64,000 bases of DNA from Linnemannia schmuckeri (taxonomy: Eukaryota; Mortierellomycota; Mortierellomycetes; Mortierellales; Mortierellaceae). The position numbers and the translations under genes were made by a program. Shown here piece after piece: positions 41,749-53,876 of the stretch (position 1 is the first letter of the stretch; each line of letters begins with the position of its first letter). The notes under the pieces are model-generated. The model had not been told where the DNA came from, made no database searches, and worked only from the letters and a program-made list of their open reading frames with translations. The stretch covers positions 496,001 through 560,000 of the forward strand of contig JANATG010000018.1 of assembly GCA_029449235.1 (NCBI GenBank), in the 5' to 3' direction.

Positions 41749-43050
41749 TGTAATGTATGTGTTTGCACGAAAACGAAGGTTGTATGTGTGCGTGTGTGTG
41801 AGTCTGTTGATGTGGATGGATGTAAGTAGACTAAAGGGAGGAATGTGCGTTCACGATCCAAGGACGGAAACAAAGCGCAAAAAAGTGATGGTAATAAGAA
41901 CAAGTGCTTTGGTAAAAAAGAAGACGACAAAGTGAGAATGAAGAATCGTCTTTTATATCTTCCACATTCAGGGCTCGATTCAGGGTGTTCTTGACACAAA
42001 GACATAAGACAAAAGGATACGAGGGTTAGAAAAATTAATAGGGGGACGGAATAGGTGCCAAAAATAAACTGATCCCACGCCCTGTAAACAAGAACAGTGC
42101 ATAGCCCAAATCTACCATGAAAAGTGGCGCGGATGGTTGGGAGTCAAGAGTCCTTGAAGAACGAGAAGAGGCAAGAGGGGAGGGGCAAAATGGTCAAAAT
42201 TTTGTAAACGTAAACGAAGGAGGAGGCCGATGGAATGAACGATAGGAGTACATTTAGCAAAGCCCCTTGGGATGTTAGGCTTCTCATTTAGCCGTATTTT
42301 TGCCCTGCCTCAAGTGAGAAGGGGTGGGTATATATGATACCAAGTTGAGGTACCGCCTCCTTTCAGGCCTCAAAGTGCCCTATGTTACAGTGTAGTACTT
42401 ACCGCAATTTGGTTGAAACGTTGATCGTCGTTCTGGCGCGCGTCGCGTCGGGTTTCACTTGTTCTAGGATCCGTAATGAAACGGTCATAGATCAGACTGG
42501 CGAAGGTCAGCAAAGGCTGTCCTTGTCGATCTGTATGGCTATACTGCTGTTTCATTCTTTTTCTGCTAGATTCAATATCTTTCAAAGCCAAACTCACAGG
42601 GGGTGGGAAACAGTGAGGTAACAAACCGCGGATTGAAGAGTTTAGGCGCAGTTTGAAGCAGAGGCGAAATGCCTTTGAACGATACGATAGGCTATACACT
42701 GAAAAGAAAAAAAAGTTGCAGGTTGGTGAGCATGACAGATTCCATATGCGTTTCTTTTGTGTGTTCTCTCTTGGTAGTTTCTATCTCTCGTTTTTTTCGC
42801 GGCGGGAAGTGCCTTTTCTCAGTGAATCTTCCAGCACACATGCATGAGCTTTGCCACCAAATTTCCTGGCCTAGAGGTGACCTTGTGACTGCGAACCAAT
42901 TGCTTTGTAAACACATTCAAAAGACGCACGTTTTTTTTCTTTTTTTTGTTCTTCGCTCTTCTTTTCACGCTGCGCTTTTTTTTCTTCGACCTGTGCATCA
43001 GACTCAACCAACTCATCAGGACAAACACACACATTAGGAAACAAAGAACA
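41749..43050. other. Region between the Gln-rich gene and GPN1
   Basis: About 1.3 kb. A minus-strand ORF at 42385-42699 ends at a perfect donor-like GCG|GTAAGT, so an unplaced exon of a minus-strand gene may lie here, but no partner exon fits in phase. The rest is AT-rich promoter-like DNA. Confidence 0.35.
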
Positions 43051-44669
43051 ATGTCGACTGCCGCAAACAAAACCGCTCCTGTCGCTGGAGGAAAGAGACC
43101 TCCCGTCATTCTGTGCATTGGAATGGCCGGTTCTGGAAAGACTACCTTCATGCAGGTACTACACACACCCAACTAACTTTGCCTCGTTTCTTGCTTTCGC
43201 CCCCGCCCCACAGCACGCTGTAACAAAGCTCATCATGCCATATGGGAGGGTCAATTCGGGAGCTATTACTCTTTGGTAAAGGACAGGAATACTGACTGAC
43301 ATCAATCATATTTTAACAACTACGATGGGATCATTAGCGCTTGAATGCCCATTTGCACGCTAAGAAGCAGCCACCATACATCCTCAACCTGGACCCTGCT
43401 GTCGCAGCACTTCCCTTCTCTGCCAACATTGATATCCGTGATACCGTCAACTACAAGGAGGTCATGAAACAGTACGTCAAGCAACCCTATTTGATACCTA
43501 TCCGTCCGGAACGACATGGCGCGTTTTATTTTCTAGCGAGATTGCGCGTACAATCGTTTCTTTGTTATCAACTGGATAACTAACGAGCACTTGCTTGACA
43601 TCACGCCCAATCGTAAAACTAGGTACAACCTTGGACCTAACGGAGGAATCTTAACGGCACTTAATTTGTTCACTACAAAGTTTGACCAGGTTCTTGGATT
43701 CGTTGAGAAGAGAGCGCCTTCTTTGGAGTAAGCGACGATTCAGTATGCTGTGTTCAGGAAAGTCACCTTCTCAGGGATCGACTATTCGTCAGGCATTCAT
43801 GGAGGCTAACCAAGTTGTATTATACTTCTGCATTGTGACAAATTAGTTACATTTTGGTGGATACGCCTGGACAGATCGAGATTTTCACCTGGTCGGCTTC
43901 AGGATCGATTATCACAGATACATTGGCAGCGACGTATCCCACCATGATCGCTTACATCATCGACACCCCACGCACAGCAGCACCAGCAACGTTCATGAGC
44001 AACATGCTGTACGCCTGCAGTATTCTCTACAAGACCAAGGTGCCCTTTATCCTGGTCTTCAACAAGACCGATGTCAAGCCTCATGATTTCGCCGTCGAGT
44101 GGATGACGGACTTTGAGGCGTTCCAGGAGGCGTTGCAGAAGGATAAGACATACATGAGCAGTCTAATGAACTCGATGTCACTGGTTCTGGATGAATTTTA
44201 TGCACACTTGAAGGTGGTTGGTGTCAGTGCTGTGACAGGCGCCGGAATGGACGATTTCTTGAAGGCTGTGGATGAGGCTGTGGTTGAGTATGATCAAGAG
44301 TACAAGCCTGAGCTGGAGAGGGTACTGGAGGAGAGACGGGTGAAGAAGGAGGCTGAGAAGGAGGAGCAAATGGCCCGTTTAATGAAGGATATGGCTATGG
44401 ATGAGAAGGGTAAGGAGGTCAGTTTTGGTGGTAAGGGTCATACATCGACTAAGGGCAAGTCTCCTTTGCGTGGTACGGCTGTTGATGAGGATGAGGAAGA
44501 GGAGGAAGATGATGATGAGGGGGATGAGGGTCGGGAACCCAGATACAGAGATGATGATGATTCGGGAGATGATGATTATGAGGCATACCGGATTGAGGAG
44601 GAGGAGCGTCGTAACCGTATGGAGGAGGAGTCCTTGAAGCGTTATCTTGCCGGCAAGCGTGTTGACTAA
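43051..44669 (+). CDS. GPN1: GPN-loop GTPase 1 (Npa3/XAB1)
   Basis: Exons 43051-43155, 43338-43471, 43623-43727 and 43847-44669 give 388 residues, all phases closing. P-loop GMAGSGKT at residues 24-31, LNLDPAV, the diagnostic GPN triplet in YNLGPNGGILTALNLF at about residue 85, switch DTPGQIEIFTWSASG and the guanine motif NKTD. The tail is acidic (runs of E/D) and ends KRYLAGKR. GPN1 forms a dimer with GPN3 and is needed to assemble RNA polymerase II and bring it into the nucleus. The family is normally about 370-390 residues, so this is full length. The start is fixed by the position of the P-loop. Confidence 0.96.
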
Positions 44670-46865
44670 AGCACGTAAGTGTTTGTCGGTCAATCAAGGA
44701 CACACTCTTTTTTTTTTTAAACCCTTTTGCATGCAATAAAAGAAAATATTTACAACGAAAAGTGTTGTTTTTTGGTTTATTTATGTGTATGATTGGTATG
44801 GATTTTGTGTATGACGATTTATTTGTAATGCGCATGGCAGGATCATACGCTAAGCGCATATTTTGACACCTGTTAGAAGTAAGAACAAAATAAGTCGCGC
44901 TTGGAACAAGGGCGAGATATTGAGACCTGTACAATATTAGCATGTCACTGTGTATACTTAGGTGAGGAGGATTTCGGAAGGAGGCTGAGAAGCAACTGAC
45001 CGGGTTTGTCCGATAGCTAACTAACGTCAAAAGGAAAGGACCGAAAGGGCCAGAGCCTCGCTTGACAGAGAGAGAGAGGAAAAAAAAGACTCACCTCGCA
45101 TGCAGGTGTGTATTTCCCCAGAGGGGACCAATGACCATTCTAGGAATAGCAGGAAAAAGAAAAGCAATGGCCACAGACACGTGAGATTCTGATCAACTTT
45201 GATCCTTGATTACTTGGATTGCTGTTATTCGTATTGTTGTTCGGATCCTAGGACAAGTAGAAACGACGAGGGTTGTTGAGATGTGAACAAGCAGAGGGTC
45301 TGGGCTTGAGGTCTTAGGCGTATGAGATGGGCAGCTCATTGCCTCAGCAACAATGGTATCGCCCCCCTCTTTTTCAATCAATGCGGCAGCGGAAAAAATG
45401 CAAGCTGAAAGAAAAAGAAAAAGAAAAAACCAAAGAAAAAAAAGGAGTTCATCTTTGTAACTTCTGAACCCGAAGATAAGGAAAGAAAAAAAAGGTAAAG
45501 AACGCTGTGCAGACTGGGTGAATTCTAGTTCCTCCCGCCATAAAAAAAAGAAAGTACAAGAAATACAATTGTCATTCCAACTGGACTGAAGTATACGACC
45601 GGGTTATCAGATTCATTGACAGGCTATGGGCTTTGGGGCCGGCGTTTTATACTTTTTGTTTTTGATGTTAATAAAATCCATCGCGGTATGAGGGTGGCAA
45701 AAAAAAAAGTCGAGGAAGGTGTTCAAGCGAAAAATAGAAAAAGCACGCCTTTTTTTTTTTTTTTTTTTTTTTTCCCCTCCTTTATTTGTTTTGCCTGAAC
45801 CAAGAACCAAGCAAAATCCAAAAGCAGCCCTGAACGTCTTTTCAACAAAGGAAGGGAGAAAGGACCGAGACGAGATCATCTTTTTTTTTTTTTTTTTTTT
45901 TTTTCAGAAGGAAAAAAAGCAATAAACAACAATACCGGTTCACTCAAGAAACAAATCGAAAAAACAAGGTGGCGAGTAGCAACCAAAATACAGCATCAAT
46001 TGGGCCGTAACAATGTGAGCAGACAATGAAACGAAGAAAAAGAAAAAAGAGATGAAAAGAGAGAGAGAGTGAGAGGAGGCAAAGAGAGATGAAATTAAAA
46101 CATGTGTTGATGGGATGAGGATAGTCGTGCGCTTAATTGTGGGGGGAAACAGAACGGGACGAGAAGTGAAGACGAAAAGTGGGACGTCAATTGTTATGCT
46201 GACGCGCAACAATGAAAGAAGGGTGCGTGCTACTCTTTTGTGTTTTGTTTGTGTGAATAGTATGAGTGAGGATGTATGCTGTTTACTACCTTGTGTTTGT
46301 TCAATAGGCTGGCTGGCTCACTGGCTGAGTCTAGTCGAGTGAGTGTGCTTTTGGGTCTCGCCAAAAAAAAAGTTGACTCAGGGCAAAAGGAAAGGGTTGC
46401 CTTGTGGCCCAAAAAGCACTGGCCCGAGCCCACATGTTTATTTTGTTCAAACAAGGAGGGAGATACATAGATAATATGAAGAGGACACCTTGCATGGCCG
46501 ACAACAACAAGAGCAGCACAAACAAAAGAACTGAGCAAAGACATAAAGAGAGGGAAAACATATCTGGGATCGGATGGACGAGTGAGTGGTTGTTTTCCCT
46601 TCCTTCTTCCACACTTTTTCCAGTGTAAAGGGTAGTATTGAATAGCTAGAGGTGACGGCATGAGTGCAAGACGATAATGGTTGGCACAACAAGAGCAGCT
46701 AGCAAGCATGAGAGGAGAAAGAGGACAAAATACAGAGATACTACACTGGCAGGCAGGCAGGCGGTGGTAGTGGTGGTAGTTGATGTGCGACTTCGGAATC
46801 AGAAAAATCCAAAAAAAGTCGTTATCTCTCTCTCTCTCCTCTCTAAAGAGAGGACAGACAAAGAT

Positions 46866-46909
<44 letters not shown>

Positions 46910-47144
46910 CGTTGACTCTTCCTTCTCTTTCCTTCACTTTTTAAGCCCCTTTCCTTTTTCTTTCATCTCCCTTCTTTTCTTTATTCCTGTTTCACAACAA
47001 TCAACAACCGCCATCCGTCATCCCTCCACTCACCTACTTACACTTCTTTCACTTCACCTTCTCATTTCCTTCTGCTCCTCATTCTCATTCGCCCTCTCCA
47101 CTCCATCTCTTTCACTCCCTTACTCCCACCAAACAATAGCAGAT
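44670..47144. other. 2.5-kb region without a recognised gene
   Basis: A/T-rich DNA with long homopolymers: poly-T near 45,750 and 45,880 and a T run of about 40 near 46,870-46,909. The ORF upstream of the REG1-like start is open only because of the poly-T/CT leader. No RNA gene seen. Confidence 0.5.
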
Positions 47145-49270
47145 ATGACTTCCTCGACAAGTCGACACCACAGTAGGAGCTCATCCTCCAACACTCCCTC
47201 CTCCTCTTCCTCCTCTCGCCAAAGAAGCTCCTCCGTTAGCAGTGAACGATCTCACCGCAGATCATCCTCCAAAAACCACTCAAAATCATCTCCAGCAATA
47301 GCCGGAGCTAACAACCCACAGAGCCCGATCCGCCGCAAACCAGCCTCCGCCAAGACGACACCGATGCACGACGACACCGACGCCGGCCGGCTGATCCCCG
47401 CCGTCCGGCCGGCACTCGCCATCGACTATCTGGGCAACGGCTGGAGCAACGAGGACGATATTGCGGCCTCCTGGAAGTTTATGACGAAGCAAAAGAACGA
47501 TCTTATCAACGGACTGCGGCTCGAGAACGCCTCTTGGCGCAACTGGACCAAGCAGCGACATAACCTCAAGACCGTCAGTCCAAAGACACTCAATTGGTAA
47601 GCTTTTTTAAGCATGTATACATATACATGTGTCTCTGTGTTTTGTAATCGGGGGCGAATTGTTTATCTTGGAGCTTGGATTATCTTTGCCAGTTCTCTTG
47701 TTATTATCGTTGATGTTCTGATCCGTTTGATTAAAGTAATAAGGGCTATCGACTCTCTTTGTTTTTCTATCATCCTTGTTGCATTTCAAATCCTTCCAGA
47801 GGAGAGACACAGAGAGAGAGGAAGGATAAAAAAAAGGGATAAGGAGGATACACAGACAAGATAAATGGAAGAACGGACGGACCAATGGTTGAATTGGATA
47901 GACAGAAGAAGGAATAGAAATGAACAGACTGAAAATAAGGCCTGTGCTAAAAAATAAGACGGATAGGTGATGGACAGAACACAGAGTTGAATGAACAGAT
48001 AAAACGATACACATGGAGATGGAGGGAACAGAGAACAAGAGACAGATAAGAGAAATGAACAGAGACAGCAGCTGGCCTGTGCAAATAGAGAGACAGTGAG
48101 ATTGAAGACGTAAGGAAATGGACAGATGGAAGGGAAGAGAGACAGAGGAGGCTGGCTTGTGCAACAATGCGTTTCTGTCGATTATTCTTCTCCCTCTTTC
48201 CTCCCTCTTGTTTCCTCTTCGACTACTTCCTTACACTGCGGCATGATCCTGTATCCTCTCATCTCCCTTCTCAACTACTCGGTTCCTCTTTTCAGTGTTT
48301 ATCCTTTTTTTCACCCGATCGACGGTTTCTTGTTCTCCGCATTTTGTCGAAACTCTCTTTTTATCGTGTCTGTTAGTCAGGCTATATGTAGCAGCACAGT
48401 TTAAACTAAGCAGTCATCTTTTTTGTTATCTCCCCTTCTCCCTATAGGCTCAAAGATAGTGACACGACATGGCTCTATGGTCCTCTGTACAAGGCCAACA
48501 TTGACGAATTCGATCTGGCCCGGTTTGGAGCTCAAACGGTACCGGGGGGCACCAAGATGCCATTGACACCGACCACGGAAAACGGACTCAAGCCCGTTCT
48601 AAAGCACAAGACCGCCTCGGAGCTATTCAAGGCCGATACTCTCTTCCACGTCCAGTCCGATCTCAAGCTCGATCGCAAGATTGAGCCCAAGAGCAAAGCA
48701 CGGCAGACAGCCGTCTATAAGCAGCACCGTCAGCCAAAGTTGCGTTTCAACGATTCAGTCGAGCAGTGCGTATCGGTCGACACAGATGCTCTTTCTGCCG
48801 ACGAACTGGACGAGGATGATGAGGAGGATGCAGGTCTGTTGATGCGCATCTCGGTAAAGCGCCCTGCCAGGAGTATTGTCAGGATCCACCCCACCAAGCT
48901 GAAGGCAGAGAACATGATTGGTATGCAGATCGAAGACTATTCGGACGACGACGAGGAACCATCTCGTTCTCATCAAGGCAACCCCTACACAGGATCCGAG
49001 ACGATCTATGTCCGACCTACCAAAGAGAATGGAGTTGACACTGACGATGACGACGAGGCAGCTATTGCCGACATCCCCTATACCCGCTCTTCTGGCAGAA
49101 CCGACGCATCAGCGACAGGAGCGCCACGAGTGCGGTCCTTGTCACCATCGCGTCATCCGGAGAGCGAGAGGAGCGGCGGACTTGGACAGAAGGCGTATGA
49201 ACTCGTCAGCAATGTCAGGGATATTGTCCACTGGGCGTCCTCTCTGGTTTACAACAGCAGTGCCTTCTAA
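47145..49270 (+). CDS. REG1-like regulatory subunit of protein phosphatase 1 (DUF1752)
   Basis: Exons 47145-47596 and 48448-49270 give 424 residues. After a Ser-rich N-terminus comes the fungal DUF1752 block split by the intron: AASWKFMTKQKNDLINGLRLENASWRNW, then LKTVSPKTLNW joined to LKDSDTTWLYGP. Exon 2 adds KLRFNDSVEQCVSVD, which contains the RVxF-like PP1 docking site of Reg1 (yeast has HFNDRVEQC). Acidic blocks and SP sites follow. In yeast Reg1 brings PP1 (Glc7) to the Snf1 kinase to enforce glucose repression. This protein is much shorter than yeast Reg1 (about 1000 residues), closer to Reg2 or to a minimal form. The 851-bp intron shows no nested gene. Confidence 0.85.
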
Positions 49271-49714
49271 GCATTTTGTTTTTGGATGCTTCCCAGGCCG
49301 ATTGGCCCCCTCCCCTTTCAACCCTGCCCTGTACATATGCCTATCTTCCTGCATTCCTCTATTTTTGTTTGGCCTCCCTACCATTTCATTTGTCCTTGTA
49401 CCATAGCTGCTTCGTGATCATATTTTTCTTTTTCTTTTTCTTTCTTTTTTTTTTTTTTTTTTTTTTTTTTCTCTTATTTCAATAACAATCTTGTTGAACC
49501 ATGCTTGCAAGCGTGAGAGTTGTGTGTATGCGTGTTTGAAGGCGTGTACACGTGGAAAGTATACTGCGAATGTCGCATAGGGGAAAAATAAGGAAAGTTG
49601 GATGGATACGGGTGGCTTGTGCTGCAGCCAATCACGAGATGGATGGAAATCATCACAATAAAAGTTGTGTGCGTCCACATTGTGTTGAAAATCCTTTTTT
49701 ACCAACTTCCCATC
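49271..49714. other. Intergenic region, REG1-like 3' UTR and RPS11 promoter
   Basis: CT-rich 3' UTR ending in a T run near 49,449-49,470, then 240 bp leading to the RPS11 first exon with a CCAATC motif near 49,628. Confidence 0.45.
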
Positions 49715-51267
49715 ATGTCTGAGCAGGTGCGTTTGAGTTGCGGAAGACAGCTCAACCAAAGCTTGAAAGACAAGCACCAACGAAAAACGCTCTAGGGGGG
49801 ATGCAAGCACGACGACAAAAAACGCCATAACAGCAAAAAAAAAACCAACTTCGACCATCAACAATTTTTCATCACGACAGCTAATTTTTCGTCTATAATC
49901 GGGACTCAGCACAACAGGATCATAGTTGTCGATCTTGAAATCGCATGCAGAAACTATGATCCATCATCAAACAGACATCACCAACGTCTTCGGATTCTCT
50001 TGGCGGAACTTTGCTGTCATGTCACACTTGGAGTGATCGTGATCCGACATCGACCATTCACACATCAAATTAGGATTAAGTAGTCCATGGCTTGCTTGCA
50101 CCTTACAATCAACCTGGGAGCCCTTTGCAACAAACAACACTACCAACAGTCAGCCAACCAACCAACCTGGCTGAACGGTCTTCAGTCAACAGCCAGCGAA
50201 CTACCGACCTCGCTTTACACTTTTATGCTTTTGCAGGGACGAAACACGAGGAGTTTGTTTATTTTGTGTCCTGAGCAAAAAGGCGCCTTGGTACAGGCGA
50301 CCAGTCGCTCTTGCAGGACGATTGGATATCAATTAGGCAGGACAACGGCACTTGAACCAGGACAACAAACGCTTGATATCGCCATTAGTTACAAGCTCGA
50401 AGCAACCCTTTACCGAGTTATTAACAATAGGAAATATAGTACCTTACATACACTACCACCCCGCCAACTACTCCTTTCGTTCAGAGCAAAGGCGAAACAG
50501 AGAGCAAAAAGAGAACACAATAAGACATCAGAAATGCTGACCCACCAGGACTCCCTCCTTTTCCGGTATACAACAACAAATAGATCGAAAAGGCTTTCCA
50601 GAAGCAGCAGGGTATCTTCCAAAACGCCAAGGTTGCCGGCAAGAAGTCCGTCAAGAACAACCGCTGGTACAAGGAGGTCGGTCTTGGCTTCAAGACCCCC
50701 AAGGAGGCCATTGAGGGTCACTACATCGACAAGAAGTGCCCCTTCACCGGTGATGTCTCGATCCGCGGTCGTATCCTCACTGGCGAGATCATCTCGACCA
50801 AGATGAAGCGCACCATCATCATCCGTCGCGAGTACCTTCACTTCATCTCGAAGTACAACCGTTACGAGAAGCGCCACAAGGTATTTTTCTTTTTTCAGGA
50901 GTTGGATGTCTTGGAAAAAGGAGGGCGAGAGACACACATAAAGAGCGAGGGAGCATGAACTGTACCGAGGAGAAAAAGAACAGGAGAGAGGAGGCAATTG
51001 ATCTTTGTCTATAGGCTGGGCGTAGCAGCATTTTGCAGGGCCACCAAAAGAAACATAGGTACTGCAGGTATTTTAACCAACATATCTAATTTTTCTCCTT
51101 ACAAACAGAACTTGGCCGCCCACATCTCGCCCGCCTTCATCGGTGTTCAGCAGGGAGACTCTGTCACTGTCGGTCAGTGCCGTCCCTTGTCCAAGACCGT
51201 CCGCTTCAACGTCCTCAAGGTCCAGAAGAAGGTCGTCAAGGGTGCCAAGAACTTTGCCAAGTTCTAA
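49715..51267 (+). CDS. RPS11: 40S ribosomal protein S11 (uS17)
   Basis: Exons 49715-49726, 50584-50880 and 51109-51267 give 155 residues, the normal length. The first exon is only 12 nt (MSEQ), followed by a GTGCGT donor and an 857-bp intron; joining it to IEKAFQKQQGIFQN restores the expected N-terminus. The rest is clear uS17: GLGFKTPKEAIEGHYIDKKCPFTGDVSIRGR spread over exon 2, RRTIII-type strand, YEKRHK, then HISPAF and VGQCRPLSKTVRFNVLKV. uS17 binds 18S rRNA early in 40S assembly. A tiny first exon followed by a long first intron is a common way for fungal ribosomal protein genes to house regulatory sequence. I looked for C/D-box snoRNA motifs in the introns and found none I could support. 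Confidence 0.95.
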
Positions 51268-51782
51268 GTACAGTACAATAAAGCAACCCCCCCGTCCCTT
51301 ACCTTGTATTTCCACTCTCTGTATTAAACTTTGCTTCCCATGGCATGTTTTTCTTTTTTGAAAATGGGAGTTCTTGAAGGCTATGCTTTTCGTTCACTGA
51401 TTTTTACTGCTTAGACAAAAGAATAAAAAGTTGGACATCTACCGGGAATGAATTGTTTAAAAAGGAACTCGGAGGTGGGCTTTTGATAAATCTGAAGAAG
51501 GTTTGCGTGAGTTAGTGGCGTTTGGGGATATCAGTGCCACAGGGGTCAAGCGCTGAGAGAAAGTAGAGACAGAGGGGTAATTGGGCGTAATGGAGTTGTT
51601 CACCATCAGAGAAAGTCTTCGGGTTTGTGTAGGGCCTTTTTTTATTGCGACGTTTTTTTGTTTTAAGATATTTACAGAACTGGAGATTGATTTATCCAAG
51701 GCGGGAACATAAGTGTCCGGCCTTTGTTATTTTTGCGCTGGTCCAGAGAGAGAGAGAGGGAGGGAGGGGGATAAAAAGCCGC
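51268..51782. other. Gene-free stretch between convergent genes
   Basis: Holds the 3' UTRs of RPS11 (AATAAA at about 51,276) and of the minus-strand I9 gene. No further gene seen. Confidence 0.5.
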
Positions 51783-52572
51783 TTAGAAAGCATTGAAGGC
51801 ATTGACTAAATTAGCAGCAGGGTAGCGTTGGTGGACATGGGAAAAGAGAAGAAAGGAAAAGCAAGGAAGGTGGAAGAAACGTTGGGTTAGCGTCGTAAAT
51901 TACAGCTTGCACGCCACATACATCAGGTGGTCAAAATTCCAAAACAAACAAGGGGAGGGTGATTATCAATAACGGCGCCTGCACAATGAAATGAAAAATG
52001 AACAAAGGGTTTACCTTCACCGTCTTCCTCGATGTAGTCGATAAAAGGGTTGGTGGAGAGGGCAGTGACAATGGGTCCCGGGATCCAGGCCGAGAAGCCC
52101 TTGAGGGCGGCTGAGTAGCGCTGACCAATCTTGCCACCAAAGGCCAGGATCTCCTTCTCGACATTTTCCATGGCCTGCAACATTGCTGTGTCCTTGAAGA
52201 CGACGATGTAGGATTTTGTTTCCTGGGCTATTTTGTTATATCATTTAAGATTGAGAAAAAAGGAAGAGGAAAGTGATGATGGGTTAGGATATGGATAAAG
52301 AAGAAAGTACTGATGTCGAGCATGATGGAAAAAGGAGGAGTAAAGTGTGGTGCTACAGGGAAACAGGGTCCCTCTTCATGGAATGAGAGGGTGTGTGAAG
52401 GCATACTTTGAGCAGGCTTGTTGCTGTGGTCGGTGTCGATGACGATTTGCTGGGCAGTGGAGGGGGTGTTGTCCTGGATGACGAATCCGTTGATGGCAGG
52501 CTCGACAGGGAGGGCGGCCGAGGCGACGGCGGCGACGGCAGCGAGGAGAGCGATGACGGTTGTGAACTTCAT
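51783..52572 (-). CDS. Secreted inhibitor I9-domain protein
   Basis: Exons 52572-52407, 52227-52015 and 51805-51783 give 133 residues in phase. Residues 1-19 (MKFTTVIALLAAVAAVASA) are a clean signal peptide. Exon 2 encodes the I9 fold: KSYIVVFKDTAMLQAMENVEKEILAFGG, then GKIGQRYSAALKGFSAWIP and IDYIEEDGE. The I9 domain occurs as the propeptide of subtilisin-like proteases and as free inhibitors such as yeast Pbi2. No protease domain follows, so this is a free inhibitor; the signal peptide suggests it acts outside the cell or in the secretory route, unlike cytosolic/vacuolar Pbi2. The last exon is only 23 nt (VNAFNAF) and rests on a strong polypyrimidine/CTAAT/TAG acceptor. Confidence 0.82.
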
Positions 52573-52948
52573 GGTTGATAGCTGTTGGTTTGTGCGGTTG
52601 TAATAAGAAGAACAAGAGTTTGAGAGGGTGTGGTTGGCGGGTTCTTATTCTTTTTCAACGGTGTGTGAACAAAATGTATGGGCAAACGTGGTTGTTGCCA
52701 AGGCCACACAGGCAGGGCTTGAAGGCTGGCAGAATTTGTGACGGTTGGTGAATGAACTGAAAATCGAGTGCACGTGACCATTGTTTGTTTTCTATTTTTT
52801 TTTTTCTTTTTTTGTCCTCCACCTTCGTTAGCCCTCGAATAGCTCCCACATTTCTTTAACCCGCCATCATCTCTCTTCTCACCCCTACTCTTACCCCTAC
52901 TCCTTTTCTCTTCCCCTTTCTCCCTTTTAACCTTATACATATCACAAA

Positions 52949-53416
52949 ATGGCCAAGGGTCTTCGTTCCAAGTCTGCACGCAGGTTCCGTGCTATCAAGC
53001 GAGAGACGGTTTACGGCCCTGTGGAGGATGCCCGTGTCCACAGACTGTCCGAGCGCCTGAAGAAGGACGCCCAGGGCCCCAAGACCTCTGAACTCGAGGC
53101 CATTGCCCGCGGCGAGGAGCCCATGCAGGTCGAGAAGAGTAAGTTTTGAAGGAAAATATTTCTGGTTTTGTTTTGTATTAAATATGTATATCATTCTTGT
53201 CTTCAATGACTAACTCTTCTGTTTGGTTTATTATTATAACTAATAGCCCAGGACACAGAGATGGTGGAGGATAAAAAGATTTCGACCAGCGGCCGCAAGG
53301 ATGCCAACCACGCCAAGCACAAGATGGCCAAGGAGGACAGGAAAAAGAAGAACAAGGAGAAGTTGACCAAGCGTGAGCTCAAGAAGAAGTCTACCTTCTT
53401 CCGCTTCCACAAGTAA
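52949..53416 (+). CDS. LLP/DUF2423 nucleolar protein (yeast YBL028C family)
   Basis: Exons 52949-53138 and 53247-53416 give 119 residues. It starts MAKGLRSKSARRFRAIKRE, the diagnostic start of the LLP (learning-associated protein) family, followed by a mostly helical charged region and a Lys-rich tail ending KKKSTFFRFHK. About a third of residues are K or R. Members are small nucleolar proteins linked to ribosome large-subunit biogenesis. The start lies about 375 bp from the divergent I9 gene. Confidence 0.85.
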
Positions 53417-53876
53417 ACGAGAACGGATGGGAACATCAAGCACAGCGACTCTTTTTTGACTCTCTTCAAAAACTGGATATCCCCTTTGCACTTCCTACTA
53501 GCGTTATTCTTACATTTGGCAATCTCTTCTACTTCATTTCATATTATTGCATTTCCCCACCCCCTCCTCTCAGCTTTGGTATTTTCGACAGCTTCCATTG
53601 TACTTCTAGTCATTTTCATCTTTTCAACAACGAGATAATATTTCAAACACATGGCCCTTTGGTGTGCAAATGCGGGAGGGTGGCTATCCATGTCGATCTA
53701 TATCCACGAATGGGTGCATACTTAATTATGAGGAAGGAACACTTTTGAAACAAGAGTCATGTAAGCATGGGGTGCAATTAGATACTTTGTTTAATGGCAC
53801 TACCATCTCTATGTAAGATAAAATTCTCATCTGAAACCCTCGTACTTCAAGGATTGTCCATGAATCATCTGGAGCT
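53417..53876. other. Gene-free stretch between convergent genes
   Basis: 3' UTRs of the LLP gene (plus) and EMC10 (minus). T/A-rich with no coding signal. Confidence 0.5.

Noticed and set aside
42385..42699. Minus-strand ORF ending at a strong GTAAGT donor
   Set aside because: No downstream exon continues it in phase. Joining it to the four-TM gene would jump over the Gln-rich gene and breaks the frame, so it was not called as an exon.
46230..46937. 235-codon minus-strand ORF before the REG1-like gene
   Set aside because: It starts in a long poly-T tract (Lys run) and has no conserved features; it looks like antisense to leader DNA.
50087..50806. 239-codon plus-strand ORF in RPS11
   Set aside because: It runs through intron 1 and then reads exon 2 of uS17 in the wrong frame.
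49727..51108. snoRNA in the RPS11 introns
   Set aside because: No pair of C (RTGATGA) and D (CTGA) boxes with a terminal stem could be found by eye.
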